In this document: in pieces, positions 9,662 to 21,429 of the stretch
Numbering within the stretch: position 1 is the stretch's first letter
Layout: every line of letters starts with the position of its first letter
NCBI GenBank assembly: GCA_022478985.1
Contig: JAKSZP010000157.1
Span: 62,001 to 126,000, forward strand
Length of the DNA: 64,000 bases
Direction: 5' to 3'
DNA from: Massospora cicadina
Lineage: Eukaryota; Entomophthoromycota; Entomophthoromycetes; Entomophthorales; Entomophthoraceae
The notes under the pieces: generated by a model
Database searches by the model: none
What the model saw: only the letters and a program-made list of their open reading frames with translations
What the model was told of the DNA's origin: nothing
Made by a program: the position numbers and the translations under genes

Positions 9662-11337
9662 TGTAAGTCCAAAGGAGTGTTCCCTCTACCTAGACCGGGC
9701 GATGTTTCCACTTCTCACCAAAAAGGGTCTAAAGAGGGCAGCTGTCCCTCTCGTCTCACAGGGTAATCTCACCATGTGGTAGACGAGCGTTGGGTAACAG
9801 CTCTCTCTCTGAAGATTCCATCACCTGTCTCCATGATTGCCTCAACCAAATTAAAATCACAAATTGAGGTAATTTGCGCCAAGATAATTGGAAGCCAAAA
9901 CACCATTGGCTGAAAGTATCTTATGAAGTTGATGACACCAAGTCCTCAAATTCAAGGTCTGAAAGCCTTAAAACTTTGTAATGAAGCCTGATAGGCTCGC
10001 ACATTCAGTAAAAGAGAAATCAAGTGTTGAATCTACAGCAAAACTCTAAAATGAATTGTGACATTTGAAAACTTTGCTGTCATTTTGAAACCTGCTTCAG
10101 AAACATCAGGGACAAAGCTCAACGGGCGTGTACCTCTTAGGAAGAATGTGGCCAATGTCAATTCGCTGATAAAACTCGCCATTAGCATCAGGTACAAGGG
10201 AAAATGTTGTCACCACTACAAAAATACCCTTGAAAGCATCGGGGACAAAGCCTTATTGGCATGTACCTCTTAAGATGAATGTGTCAAATGTCGAATCTTT
10301 GGTTGAACTCGCCAATGGCTTTAATTCATTGTCAAAAATCACCAATAGCTCAAAACCCTCCCCTCAAAAATCTGTATTGTCATTCATGCATTTGCTTGGC
10401 TGAACAGATGCCAAAGAGACTGGTTGCGGGTGGGTTGGATATCATGAACCTTTTTCCAACCATTTTGGACTGCCACTATGAGAGGTCGCCTTGGGAGATT
10501 CCCGTTACCCATAGGGAAAGACGCTGTCATGCTAACTGTCAGAAATGCAGTGAAACCGCAGGTCAGGCGTCTGAAGGTCAAACTGACAGTAGCTTAACCC
10601 TATGCTGATTCCTTTGAATTCAGTTCAGATGCATTTTATTCCCCCTTTAAAGTTCGCCATGTTAGGTCGAAACTTGAGGGCCCCAATCCTGTGATTTACT
10701 AAGTTATTCCCCAAAACAACCATCTATTTAAGCAGTTGTAACACACTGAGAAAATTGATGGCCAATTTTCTCAATTTAACATTCACTAAAAATCTCCCCG
10801 ATTTCCCTATATTTTGATTTATTTCAATTTCTTTCTTGCCAAACTCCCTATGGCCCTAACAATGTGGCCCCTCAGGCCCCATATTGGCTGGGCAATAGCA
10901 GTTATGATAGTAACTATAGCCCCTACCATAGTCAACTGGGAGTATCATGTGAGAAATTTCTGGAAATTCAACCCAATTGTAAGGCATCTGCCAGCAGGAT
11001 ACTGGAATCCTGTTAGAACATCTGTCTCCACTTCATGGGAGGATGTGCCCATCGCCTCCGTTTTTGTACCAAACTCTCCTGTGGAAGGTAATAGATTGTC
11101 AAATCTGTCCGCTTGAGTCCCTGAAGCAAGGCCCACTGGGTCTGGAACTGTAACAGCCTGGTTTCTTGCTGGGTTCTTTTTATGCTTGAAATTCATTGAC
11201 GCTCAATCATCACACATCTCCCCGCACAAGCCAACGTTATCCAAGTGGCAATGCCTCTGGCATTCTGGCTTGTCTTTTGGGTGCTTATGCATCCCAACTG
11301 CAGGACAGTCTAAACTTTCTCTGCCGTCTCCCTGACA
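9662..11337 (+). repeat. 3' LTR of GyA1
   Basis: It begins TGTAAGTCCAAAGGAG and ends CTCCCTGACA. It is homologous over its whole length to 2499-4170. In the first ~200 aligned bases I counted by hand roughly 25 transitions against about 6 transversions. GyM integrase sequence resumes immediately after it. Confidence 0.88.
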
Positions 11338-11342
11338 GTCAT

Positions 11343-12260
11343 ATTAAAAACTGTCAAGCGCTCATCCCTGATGTTGGTCAACCCTTAAATATAGAATTGG
11401 TGGTAATGCAGCCTTCTTTCCATGCAGCAGTTCTAATGGCATTTTTCCTGTCACCGTACGGTGATTAATGTTGTATGCAAATGTCACTAAACTGAGGTAG
11501 GTTCCTCAAATGGAAGTTTTACAGTGATCAGCTTCCTCAGCGTCATGGACAGAGTTTCATTCAATTGTTCTAACAGCCTACTCATCTCCAACCAGTAAGG
11601 TACTGACATGAATCTTAGATCCCCATTATCTTGTTAAATCTTGGGATCTTGTGGGGCGTGAAATTTGTTCCATTGTTGTTTAACAAGACTTGCGGGCTTC
11701 CATGACAATAATTACTTGATCCAGGATAAACTGTGAGGTACTTGTTGCGTCCAATACTGTCAGAGCCTTCATCTCAATACATCTAATATGATGATTATTT
11801 TGCAACTATAATGCATTTGACTCCCCACATGCTCATAGTCTTTGGTCCCATCAAGACGATGGATACTGTATGCCAGTCAAATCCAGGGCGGACCAGGTCA
11901 TATATATTTGTGTTCTTGTGTGGTTTATGCAACTGGCACTCGACACACCAAGTCAGATAATTGGCCACATTATAGATGATAGACTCCCAGTAATAATACT
12001 AATGAATGTGGTCAGTTCATTCATTAGGCCTCCATGCCTGACGACCATATGTGTGGCTTGAACTATCACTACTCATTTTGACAGTTTGGGAATAAAAATG
12101 GTTTTACGTCAATTTTAAGTACTTGTCATCCTTGGTCTCACGTTTTCTATTGCTTTTTGAAGCACACCTTGGATTTCTTGGGGCTCATTACCAATATTCC
12201 ATCAATCATTCTCTTAGACATCTCATCGGTCTGTTGGTATACCACTTGGACTATTGGTAA
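11343..12260 (-). pseudogene. Integrase core of GyM
   Basis: On the minus strand the segment near 11560-11500 reads ...LLEQLNETLSMTLRKLI, the region after the catalytic Glu. Closer to GyA1 it reads RTVTGKMPLELLHGKKAALP, the usual TG..P.EL..G..P block. The next expected residues are found only at 2498 and below, so GyA1 interrupts this gene. Stops and frame changes are common; upstream (12000-12260) similarity is weak. Confidence 0.75.
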
Positions 12261-12269
12261 TTTTGATAA

Positions 12270-12720
12270 GCTGTCCACATTTTGATGAGAAGCAACCGCT
12301 TGGTGGACTATCTCAATGTCATAAGCTTAGTGCTTCAGGGCCCATCAGGCCAGCCGTCCTTCTAGTTCTATTAGGTTATGCAACCAACTCAGGGAGGAGT
12401 GTTCTGTCACAACTTTATAGTGCATACTGTGAATGTATACATAAAACTGTTTACAGGAGTAAATTACTGCAATGCATTCATACTCAGTATTGGTGTAATT
12501 ACGTTCAGCTGCTGATAATGTTAGGCTCATGTAAGCTACCAGATGCTTGTCCCCAAGTTCATCCACTTGACAGGATGGTGTTGATCACCATTAACAAAGC
12601 ATCAATAACTACTATAAACTTCCTAAATACAATTCAGATATTTAAAATAGGTGAGTTTATAAGATACCAACTAAACTCATCAAAAAGTCATGGTTTTCAT
12701 TCCATATAAATTCTATTTTC
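12270..12720 (-). pseudogene. RNase H remnant of GyM
   Basis: A 73-residue open stretch (12566-12345) contains HLVAYMSLTLSAAERNYTNT and TEYECIAVIYSCKQFYVYIH, the Gypsy RNase H core (Y.S..L..AE.NY...E.E.LA.....). WLHNLIELEGRLA closes the domain. It lies between RT and integrase as expected. Confidence 0.8.
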
Positions 12721-12779
12721 AATTCTTTAAAAAATGGAAACAGGGCCCGGCAATTCTTTCAATATCCAGTGTATATCTT

Positions 12780-13890
12780 TGGTAATATCTGAACATTAAA
12801 GGAACACTTGGATATCTCAGACACTTTTTGCGGTGGTCATCAGCTCTATGGATTCAATCTTTGGGGTTTGCAGCTTCAGTACACTGGAGTTGTTGATGAA
12901 CCCTAGATATTTCAACTCTTTCTTGAAGAAGTGGCACTTCCTTGGCTTAATATTCAGCTTAGCCGCAGAAAGACACTTGAGGACTTCTTCCAATTGATGC
13001 AAATGGTCAGTAAAGGTCTGACTGAACACATTTCTGTTGTCAAGTACACCAGGACGCATGCCAAACTTCAAGTAATTCAAGATGCGTCCATGGACCTTTG
13101 GAACGTTGCAGGCGCATTGAAAAGACCTTGGGGCATCCTAGTCAGTTGGTATAGCCCCCGTGAAATGATGGCTTCACACTTCTCCTGGTCTTCCTTCAGC
13201 AAATTTATTTACCAATATCCCAATATTAGATCCATAACAGAGAAATACTTTGTTCTCCCAATCAATCTAGAGCATCATCAATTTTTGGTAGTGATATGAA
13301 TCCTTTTTCGTTATCTTATTCAGCCTCTGAAAGTCAATCACCACCTGATTAGAGCCATCCTTTTTCTCCACTATCAGGATAGGGCTCGCCCAGGGGCTTG
13401 ATGATGAAAAAGGAAGCCCATGCCCCACTAGTTTACTGATTTCCTCTTCCAATACCGCCTCTGCTGCCTTTAACCATCAGATTGTTCTAATATGTATTGG
13501 TAGATTTTCCCCAGTGTTAATTTTATAGATTACGTTCTTCACATATCCTAAGTTGTGATAATCCTGTGCAAAGATTTTCAGATACTTTTCAATTAGTTTA
13601 AGTATCTTCTGTCTCTCCATCAGATCAGCGAGTTGCACTTTATCAGCCAGTAGATTAATATTCTTGACAATCCCTTCTGGCAATACCATCTCAGCAAGAG
13701 TCCCAAAATCATAGAATTTTCGCAATTCCGCCATTGGGATCAGATGGAAAAATGGAAAAATCTGATTTTTCTCAATCTTCATTGGTTTTCCACTCAAATT
13801 TGCCAGAAAACTCGAATTTCTTAATGGCCTGGAATCACTATCCCAGGCGCCACCCAAGGCTCTATTATGAACTTCTTTCATGGGCTACTG
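12780..13890 (-). pseudogene. Reverse transcriptase remnant of GyM
   Basis: On the minus strand, 13881-13477 is an open 134-residue pre-RT segment; 13452-13267 carries SSSPWASPILIVEKKDGSN followed by VVIDFQRLNK, the RT fingers motif; and 13080-12817 carries LDNRNVFSQTF (decayed YxDD region) and CHFFKKELKYLGF, the thumb. Frame changes lie between these blocks. The second catalytic Asp is replaced by Asn. Confidence 0.85.
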
Positions 13891-14159
13891 ACAACTCCAT
13901 AAAATAGCTCAGATAATTCCAAAGTCAATACTGTATTGACTATTATCTGCAATGCTGGTAATATGGTACTTGACTTCTTGGTCTGTAGTAAAATTTTCAG
14001 ATTTCCAAAATTCTATCAGCATTTCTCTTCACTTTTGTACAACCAATTGGTAGAAAATTGGAATAAGGTCATTGTTGTATATCAGATTAATGAAGTTGTT
14101 CCTCCTGTTAAGCGGAGTCTCCCCATCTCTCTGATAAATTAGTGGCAGCGTTAGACCAA

Positions 14160-14490
14160 ATATGGTCATTCTATCATCCCCAAAGTTACACTAACTCCAA
14201 ATTTACTTAGAAACTCAGTCTTAATTAGAATGTCATAGTTTTGGTTGGCCAAAACTAAAGTTGGGGCGAACACCACCAGGGATCCAAATCTAAGTATTAA
14301 TATGATATACGCTCCACTGGAGATGGTTATAGTTGACCTGGCGGTTCCATATTCCTTTTTTATGCTCAAAATCGGACAAGATTTTTACTTTATTCACCAG
14401 TTTGGTTAAGACAATATTAATTGGCGCCCCATTGTCAATAATTGCTTGCACCCAGAGTCAATTGACCAGTATATCAATATATATGTATAC
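14160..14490 (-). pseudogene. Aspartic protease remnant of GyM
   Basis: On the minus strand near 14450-14400 the frame gives VQAIIDNGAPINIVLTKL, in which DNGA replaces the retropepsin D(S/T)GA. The following open stretch (14369-14166) reads ANQNYDILIKTEFLSKFGV, matching the NYDILIG..WL block near the protease C-terminus. GyH has the equivalent at 24941-24741 and GyE has DSGAPINII at 54335-54440. Confidence 0.75.
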
Positions 14491-14879
14491 CCAGAGTACT
14501 GCAAGATAATATTTAATGAGTGTATAGTGGCATTATTTGCTGAATTGATGCGTGAGTTATTTGCGCTGACAGATCAGAAAGAAAATCCTTAATCATGTTT
14601 TGGGGAATTAACAGATTAACCTCATATAATTTGACTTTGCCCAGATCATAGATTCTCACAGAATAGATCTTGTCCGCTAGTTGGTGTGCATATGGGAGAG
14701 CAACCTCCTTGATTATTTTGAGGTTGATCCATTCACTTCAGCTCTGTTTACAGCACTGACATCTAATTTGAAACTTGATAAAGCTGGCCCTGAGCATCAT
14801 CATTAATGTACAGATCACTGATGTCAATTATATCTCATTTGGGATAATGGGAGGAATGGTTTAACTGCAGCTCAAGACT

Positions 14880-17110
14880 GTTCCCATCTAGGCCGCAGGC
14901 CTTTTCCCAACACCTGTGTGGATTTGGCTTCTTTTGCCTGTATCACGTTGATCTGCTCATTAGGCTTCATGATAAAACACTGGGCAGCAAAGTGGCCCTT
15001 ACCTCTGCACTAGTGACAGCACATGCTACTCGTGTCTGTCCACTTTAACACTTCAGTTTTGTTTCCTGGCACTGATGATTAATTGATTCCTTAGCAGGTT
15101 TATCACATTAGTAGGACTTGACTTTCTGATTAGGTTTGGCTTGAAGCTTTGATTAGGGACCTCAAACGTGGCTCCTAGCATCTTCAAGTTATCCGCCATT
15201 TGTGGGGTGGTTATTTTGGTGACTAATGTGGAAGACATCATTCAATGTATATTGCAATAAGGCTGAAGAGCAGCTTGTAATGTGATTCTTGAATCAAAAT
15301 TGGTCAAGACTTTTGCTCCGACCAAAATCTGTTATTCATGATAGAATTATTTGGCGAAATTCTCTAAGGTCTTTTATTTCAGGAATTGGATCCCCATAAA
15401 TTCTTGCTTGCGCTTTAACATACTTCTGGGACTTCCAAACTACTTTATTATTGCAGCCTTGGCCTCCAAATAAGACCAGCTGTCTCCCTCTAGATGAGGT
15501 AACACCAAGAATTGGCAGTCTGTATCCAAACTGATCAGGACTATCAAAGCTTTTTGTCTATCACCATACCCAAACATAGTCATGTCAAACAATCAGGAGA
15601 AAGCAGGAGCATTGTCCCAATGAAAATTAGGTAACTTTGGCATAACTTTAAATTCCTCCAGGTTTCTCTAGCCGCCTGTCAGAATTTCAGATGACCACAT
15701 AATCCAACCTTTTAAATGATTATAATATTTGACAATTAAGTTTTAATTGTATAGGATCTGCAATAGTGGCCAAATGATGAGATTATTGTCAGGCATCATC
15801 TTCAATGATATTAGAGGACTCTGCCTATTGAATCATCATTGGGCATCATACCCAATTATATCTGAGGCTGCTGACAGATGAGAATTTTGTCGGGCATCAT
15901 CCCCAATGAAATCAAGCAATAATTTGATATTAGTATAACACCCAAAAAATTGTAGAGAATCATTCAGAGCAGAATGGATTTAAATCATCAGAAACTAACA
16001 ATACGTTTGAACGCCAGAGGAAGACTAGAATTGTCATCAGTCAAAACAATTGGTTTCAAATCACTAATACCAATTGTTTGGTCTGCCAAATGCCCAAGGA
16101 TTACGTGGCTTAGAAAACCCAAGGCAACAGTACCTGACGAGATTTGGTATCTAACACTAAGGGTCAAAACCAGTATAGGAGCACAAATAATTCTCAGTGG
16201 ACAGCTGAAAAGTTGTGTGTTGATTCTAACTATAAAAACCCCTAAACTATTCCCTAATAAAAACATTTAAACTTGATATTAACTAAGCTGTTATTACACT
16301 GGATTGTTTTAACATTACTCTTAAGAAAAGAGTGTAAAGATTGGATATCCTTAGGTTGGTTTTATTAAGTCTCCGCTTGGCTCTGTGAAAAGAGAATAGG
16401 GAAAGTGTTCACTAGCAGTATCAAAATATCTTCAAGAGGAAGAAGCACCTGTATAGCATTGGACAATTTACTCAACGTGGCTTTTGGGCAATCAACCAAA
16501 GTAATATTCTTCATACTATTATTGCCCAGTTCATATTATTAATCAACGCAAGTATCCACGAATATGTGCAGTTGAAATCTAGGGCCAGAAGCGAGCAACT
16601 AACCAAGACCAAGATTTTAACACCGCCACTCTTGGCTTGTATACCTGACTGACTAGAGGAGTAATCTCAGGATTTTCTCCAAAATGGCTGTGAATGCTGT
16701 TGGCATATTTCTAGGAGTTGTCGACTTCCCAACTGAAGCTCTTGGGGTCTTTTCTTTGGCTTTGGTCTCCGCATATGGTTTGCATTCACATTTCTGTTTC
16801 TTCAGATTAATGAAATGTTCTCTAGTTGTTCCATGTTTGAACTGAGTAAGTGTAAAAGAACGCAACTCACTTTGCATTCTATCTTCAAGAATAAAACTTC
16901 TTTAATCAAATCTTCTTTTATATTCTTCAAGTACATTATTTTTCCAATTGACTCACTTCTGAAATTGGAAACTCCTTCCTTAATCTTAGTGACTCAAATC
17001 TCTAGTGCAGCAAATCATCTATGATTGGCTGAATTAAGGGCGTTCCTGTTGATGGTTGCCAATTCCATCCATAGCTTTCTTAATTCTTCTTTATATGACA
17101 TCATGGATTG
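14880..17110 (-). pseudogene. gag remnant of GyM
   Basis: Read on the minus strand, the start near 17108 gives MSYKEELRKLWMELATI, shared in form with GyG (MFYKNELEKLWTELEAV, 63205-63255) and GyE (MPYKNNLQKL). The nucleocapsid CCHC knuckle is near 15020-14975 (CH-stop-CRGKGHFAAQC), broken by one stop. The middle is frameshifted many times; no capsid motif is certain there. In bases 14490-14880 I see only decayed gag-protease junction. Confidence 0.7.
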
Positions 17111-17129
17111 GCTTATCTTACTCAACTGC

Positions 17130-17149
17130 CCCCTGCAGTGAGCACCAAA
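17130..17149 (-). other. Primer-binding site of GyM
   Basis: On the minus strand TTTGGTGCTCACTGCAGGGG follows the LTR end ...TTTTTAACA. GyG has TTTGGTGCTCAGTACAAGG in the same position. The TGG start fits pairing to a tRNA CCA end, but I could not name the tRNA. Confidence 0.7.
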
Positions 17150-18225
17150 TGTTAAAAACTGGGTTTTTCGCTGATAGTTCCTAGTTTTTAATTGAACAGG
17201 TTCTTTTATGAGCATGATTTTCTTTGCTTGATAGATATATATGATCAATAATATAATGTCTTTATCTGTAGTTTATAGATAAATCAGATGTGGTTCAACG
17301 TAGACTTGGAATAATCCACAAAATACTGATTATGTTGAAAATTAGGGACTTCATCCCTATTCCGGATGAACTTAATCCACTATAAGTTTCAGAGGTTCCT
17401 GGCCTTAGTTTCCATAACGCAGAGTTGGCGGAATTCTATGTCAAAAGATCTGATTCTCTTATAAGGATATCTGATCCTTAATATTTATCCACACAAAAGA
17501 GTCTACAATTATTGTACTGCAACAATAATTAGTTGAAGAGAAGGTGAACTTAAGGATAATATTTGTTATTGTATTAACATGTTTTATCATACAATGCTAG
17601 GGAATTTATAGGGGAAATGCAGCACCCAACTCCTCAGTTGGCGCCTCAGCCATGAAATGAGAGCCGTTGCCATTAAATTCCCTATGATATCTCTACCATC
17701 ATTGGCCTTCTCCATTGGGATAGGCATTCCTACATTAAATATCCCAAGACTGAAAATGGAAAAGTCAGAAATCGTATCCTTAATGTTCCTGCTCAATCAC
17801 AGCAAACCAATCACATTGGACTAGCAATCTTCTTAGGTAATAAAACTCTTTGCCCATTATAGCAGGTCGCAAACCAACTGATTGCTTCATTAGTTTCAGG
17901 TGGCACTACTCGCCTAACAACTGCTGATTCAATTACCAATTAGTCGGTGATGAACTTAATTGATCCCAATTTGTACACCTAATAGGTAAATATCGATCAA
18001 CTATCAGATGTCCCAATTTCTTTGGCAACTCTGCCTGATGAGATCTTGAGCTTTTGTGCAATTGATCACCAAGGGATTAAACCCAGTTAATTACCCAAAT
18101 TTCTTGGACTTTATTAACCCAAAAATGAGGTCAACTAATAACCTATTCATTCACTTGTGGGACTTATCCCCTATTGAACCAGAAGATAACCTAGGAAGCT
18201 AGAAAGATGGGAAAATATACCAACA
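17150..18225 (-). repeat. 5' LTR of GyM
   Basis: A 1076-bp LTR starting TGTTGGTATATTTTCCC at 18225 and ending TTTTTAACA at 17150, with TGTT...AACA ends. It shares order and motifs with the LTRs at 27195-28298, 49498-50673 and 61994-63143. A conserved TATA region is at 17600-17640. The DNA beyond 18225 is GyB pol, so GyM inserted into or beside GyB. Confidence 0.82.
17600..17650 (-). promoter_or_regulatory. LTR core promoter of GyM with inverted repeat
   Basis: On the minus strand GCGCCAAC, a six-base spacer and GTTGGGTGC form a near-perfect dyad just before CCCCTATAAATTCCC, a TATA box. The same arrangement occurs in three other LTRs of the family (27801-27850, 50224-50270, 62579-62630). Transcription start was not determined. 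Confidence 0.55.
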
Positions 18226-18239
18226 CATACCCTCCAGAT

Positions 18240-19435
18240 ACCAACTGGTGATTTGAGGTCTAGATAACTTTAATGCCAAAGAGGTTTTAACCTGTCTGGG
18301 GATTTTAGATTCTTCCTATGATGGATCCATATTGATGTTGTTAGATAACCTTACTGATAAACCTAGAGCAGTGGTTCCTAACTATGTCACCACAAATGTT
18401 CACTTTCTACCAGTAGAGGCCGTTGATTATGTCTGCAGCTTTGGAAGTCTGAGGGATTTTGGCTTGGAGACGCTCCCATCAGTGGCTCTAGTCAAAGATT
18501 GTATCGGAAAGAATCTCACTGTGGAACAACAGCGCCAAGTTCAAGAATTACTAGAGGAGTACTCTGACCTTTTTTCAGACTTGACCTTCGACATCAGAAA
18601 AATGAGTGTGGCTCTACATCATGCGGAACCTGTTGGCTTTTCCCCCTTTTAGTCCTGACCTTATCAAAAGAGTAAAGGTGAATATTCTTAGGTGGCAGTA
18701 GATCTCAAACAACTACCCAGAGCTGGGCTATTGGTGCCTTCGCGTAACCCTTGGTCTCCCCCTCCTAATGGTTTAAATAGGATATCAGTCATCAGATGGT
18801 ATGTAAAACACCAACTCAAATTCTATCACTCAGAAAGTCAGTTATCCTTTTCCCTGAATTAATGTCTCTCTCCACTTTCTTGCCAGATTGCGATACTTTT
18901 CTGCAAAGGATCTTACTAGCAGATATTGGTAACTGAAGCTCGCTCAAAAAACCAAGCCAAGTGCGAGCTCATAGCTGAAAAAGGGCTATTAAAACCTATG
19001 AGGATGTCCCAAGGCCTTTGTAATGCGCCAGCCACTTTCCAATGAGCCATGGACAGGATCCTCAGGGCTTGAAGTTATTATGTGTCCTCACATACCTTGA
19101 CAATATAACCATCTTTTTGTTAATTTTCATTAGTCATGTGGAGCAACTTTAGGAAAGTATTCATCGTCTTAGGAAGGCTTTGATAAAACTTAAACCATCA
19201 AAGTGCTTTTTTTTCTAGTCAGAGATATAGTTCCTCAGACAAAAGGTGTTAAAATATGGTAAACAGTCCATTATGGATAAAGTTGACACCATAGAAAAGA
19301 TATCGCGCCCCCAGAGCCTGAGGGATATTCAGGTATTCCTTGGCATGGTGGTCTGCTATCATCAATTTATCCCTCAGTTTGCTGACCTAGCTGAACCCCT
19401 ATTTTACCTCCTGAAGAACATGCCTTTTTAATGGC
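18240..19435 (+). pseudogene. Protease end and reverse transcriptase of GyB
   Basis: The first open part (18332-18652) is a protease to RT spacer with QRQVQELLEEYSDLFSD, typical just before Gypsy RT. Later blocks are GLCNAPATFQ (about 19017-19047), a stop, then AMDRIL, and SLRDIQVFLGMVVCYHQFIP with a PLFYLLK tail (19310-19430), the connection domain. Stops and small indels between them destroy the frame; the YxDD box is not recognisable. Confidence 0.75.
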
Positions 19436-19439
19436 GGCT

Positions 19440-19905
19440 AGAATAAGAACAGGCTATAATGCGTTGAGGACCGCTCTTTGCACAAAACCCATTTTAGACC
19501 ATCCACATTTTGATCAAACTTACTTGCTATCCACAGATGTAAGTGATGTCGCTGTTAAGGACATACTAGCCCAAAACAATAAAAATCAGGTAGATCAACC
19601 CTTAGATTAATTCAGCAAGACCTTGAGCAAGGCTGAACGTAACTAAAGCATTACCAAATGAGAATGCAAGGCTGTCCTGTTAGCAATCAAATATTTTTAG
19701 CCCAATCTCTACGGCACCCAAATAACCATTATTAATGATCATTACTCACTCCAAGATTGCAGCAAATGAAGGACCCTAGATGACCAATTAACCCAGATGG
19801 TCTTTAAGGCTGCAGAGATACAAGTCACTATTCATCATTGCTCAGGAGCGATTCACCAGAATGCTGATAGTCTCTCTGAAATTCTGGCCTGGCTGCCTTA
19901 ATCCC
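19440..19905 (+). pseudogene. RNase H of GyB
   Basis: The frame shows LLSTDVSDVAVKDILAQ, then FSKTLSKAERN and KAVLLAIKYF, followed by HHCSGAIHQNADSLSE, matching the Gypsy RNase H core and its tail (H.pG..N..AD.LS). Several stops occur, including one inside the AERNY block. Confidence 0.78.
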
Positions 19906-19979
19906 TAAGGAAGACCAATTTTATAATTTTTATTGGATGATTAAAACGCTGGGAGTTGGAGACTCCCAAGGTCCAAGGT

Positions 19980-21120
19980 AAGCTCAGAAGGTGACCCAAG
20001 ACGCTCAGATCAAGGAAGGGCTTTTATATAAAAGGGTTAATAGGAAATGGCTAACTTAAATCTGCCATTGTTAATTTACTGAAGTTATCTTAGAAGGACA
20101 TGTGACTGTTGGATACATGTCATCAAAGACGACTCACGAGTGGTTAAAGACATGATGTTTCTGGGAACAAATGGAAGAAACCATCCAAGAGGTTATGGAA
20201 GCTTGTAAGACTTACCAATCCCAAGTTTAAGCCATTCCCTAATATCAGCGCTCATTCATTGCCCTGACAGGTCCTTTTAATGTTGTTAGCATAGATGTAA
20301 TAGACTCTCTTTCCATTGGGCTGCACGTCCATAAGTATTTCCTTCTAACTAGGGACCATTTGACCAAATAGGTCAAAGCGTTTTCTGTTCCAATGGCAAC
20401 TGTGAACGCCACGCTCTTTTTCTTATCAATCCATTTTCACCCAGCATGGATGCCCACATACTTTAATTTTGGACAATGGGTTAAATTTCGCCTTGAAGGT
20501 AGTTCATGAACTTAGTTCACTTTTTGGTACTAACCAGAATTTCACCACTCCGTACAGCCCATCAACCAATGAGGCAGTTGAATGTGCTAATGGAATCTTT
20601 GTCTCTATTTTACAGAAGTTGGTCGCTTCAAATACTTCTCGCTGGATCATTATCTACCCAGTGCTTTTCTTGCTTACTTAATAAGCTACCATAAAATCAT
20701 CATGATGTTTCCATTTGAAGCTCTATATGGGCTTAAAACCCCAATTACCAAGTAGCATTCAGCCATTGCTTGATACCTCCACATCTGAGAAATATGATCT
20801 AACTATGAGGGCCTTAGCTGATTAAATTGTCCACTTTAAGACCTAGCCACGCAAGCCATTTTCACCACCATAGAAATGGAGACGTCCTGATTTAATTTTG
20901 GCTGACCCTCCTTACCAATTTCTAATTATTTGACCTCTTTCATTTATACCACCATATACATAGAGGTTGGCAAAGAAAGCTTAAAGTTCTTTGGTCTGGA
21001 CAATAAATCGTCCATAAAGTGAACTCAGTGTATCCATGCTGACATCAATCAGAAGACAGTGGTGAATCAAGTACGTGATGATTTCTTCAGCCCTATTCCC
21101 CTTCTGATAGGATCTTTTTT
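19980..21120 (+). pseudogene. Integrase of GyB
   Basis: The catalytic core contains LDNGLNFALKVVHELSSLFG (20468-20527), with the second Asp in DNG, and TPYSPSTNEAVECANGI (20549-20600), the block carrying the catalytic Glu. Upstream zinc-binding residues near 20090-20230 are poorly preserved. The C-terminal part to about 21120 has SLKFFGLDNK-like sequence and no chromodomain. Stops are frequent. Confidence 0.75.
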
Positions 21121-21429
21121 TTTTAGTACTAGATGGTCCCAACTTCTGATAGGATCTTGATGGGGTCGTTGTCAGGATTTGAGATTATGAGCAAGTCAAA
21201 ATTCTTGCTCTTTTATCAAGCTTTAGAAGTTTGACTATAGATATAATTTGAAAGGACCTTACCCTGATGGAGCTGAAACTAGATTTGATCAGGAAGCATC
21301 ATATGCACAAGAATTTATATAAACACCTTCAGGAATCCTGTCCCCGCTTTCATGTATCATTAGAGACGTGGCTATACTACTGCAGTCATGAGGACAACGC
21401 AGAAAAATGAGGGTGATGACCAGGAAGAT

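Larger units (their letters stand above)
2499..11337 (+). mobile_element. GyA1: chromodomain Ty3/Gypsy retrotransposon
   Basis: An 8.8-kb element with direct LTRs (2499-4170 and 9662-11337), a purine tract before the 3' LTR, and gag, protease, RT, RNase H, integrase and a terminal chromodomain in that order. It is inserted in the GyM integrase in the opposite orientation. Stops and frameshifts occur throughout, the protease start D is N and the RT YxDD box reads YNND, so it cannot be autonomous. The LTRs have diverged strongly, mostly by transitions, implying an old insertion. GyA2 (34050-41043) is a related, shorter element. Confidence 0.92.
1..18225 (-). mobile_element. GyM: Ty3/Gypsy LTR retrotransposon, split by GyA1
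   Basis: Read on the minus strand, the order is LTR (18225-17150), primer-binding site, gag with a broken CCHC knuckle, protease, reverse transcriptase, RNase H and integrase. The integrase is interrupted by GyA1 (2499-11337) and resumes at 2498. After the integrase comes an unidentified coding-like stretch, a polypurine tract, and the start of the 3' LTR at 131, which runs off the window. Removing GyA1 leaves about 8 kb internal sequence. All reading frames carry stops, so it is a dead copy. The arrangement gag-PR-RT-RH-IN is the Ty3/Gypsy order; no chromodomain was seen. Confidence 0.85.
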
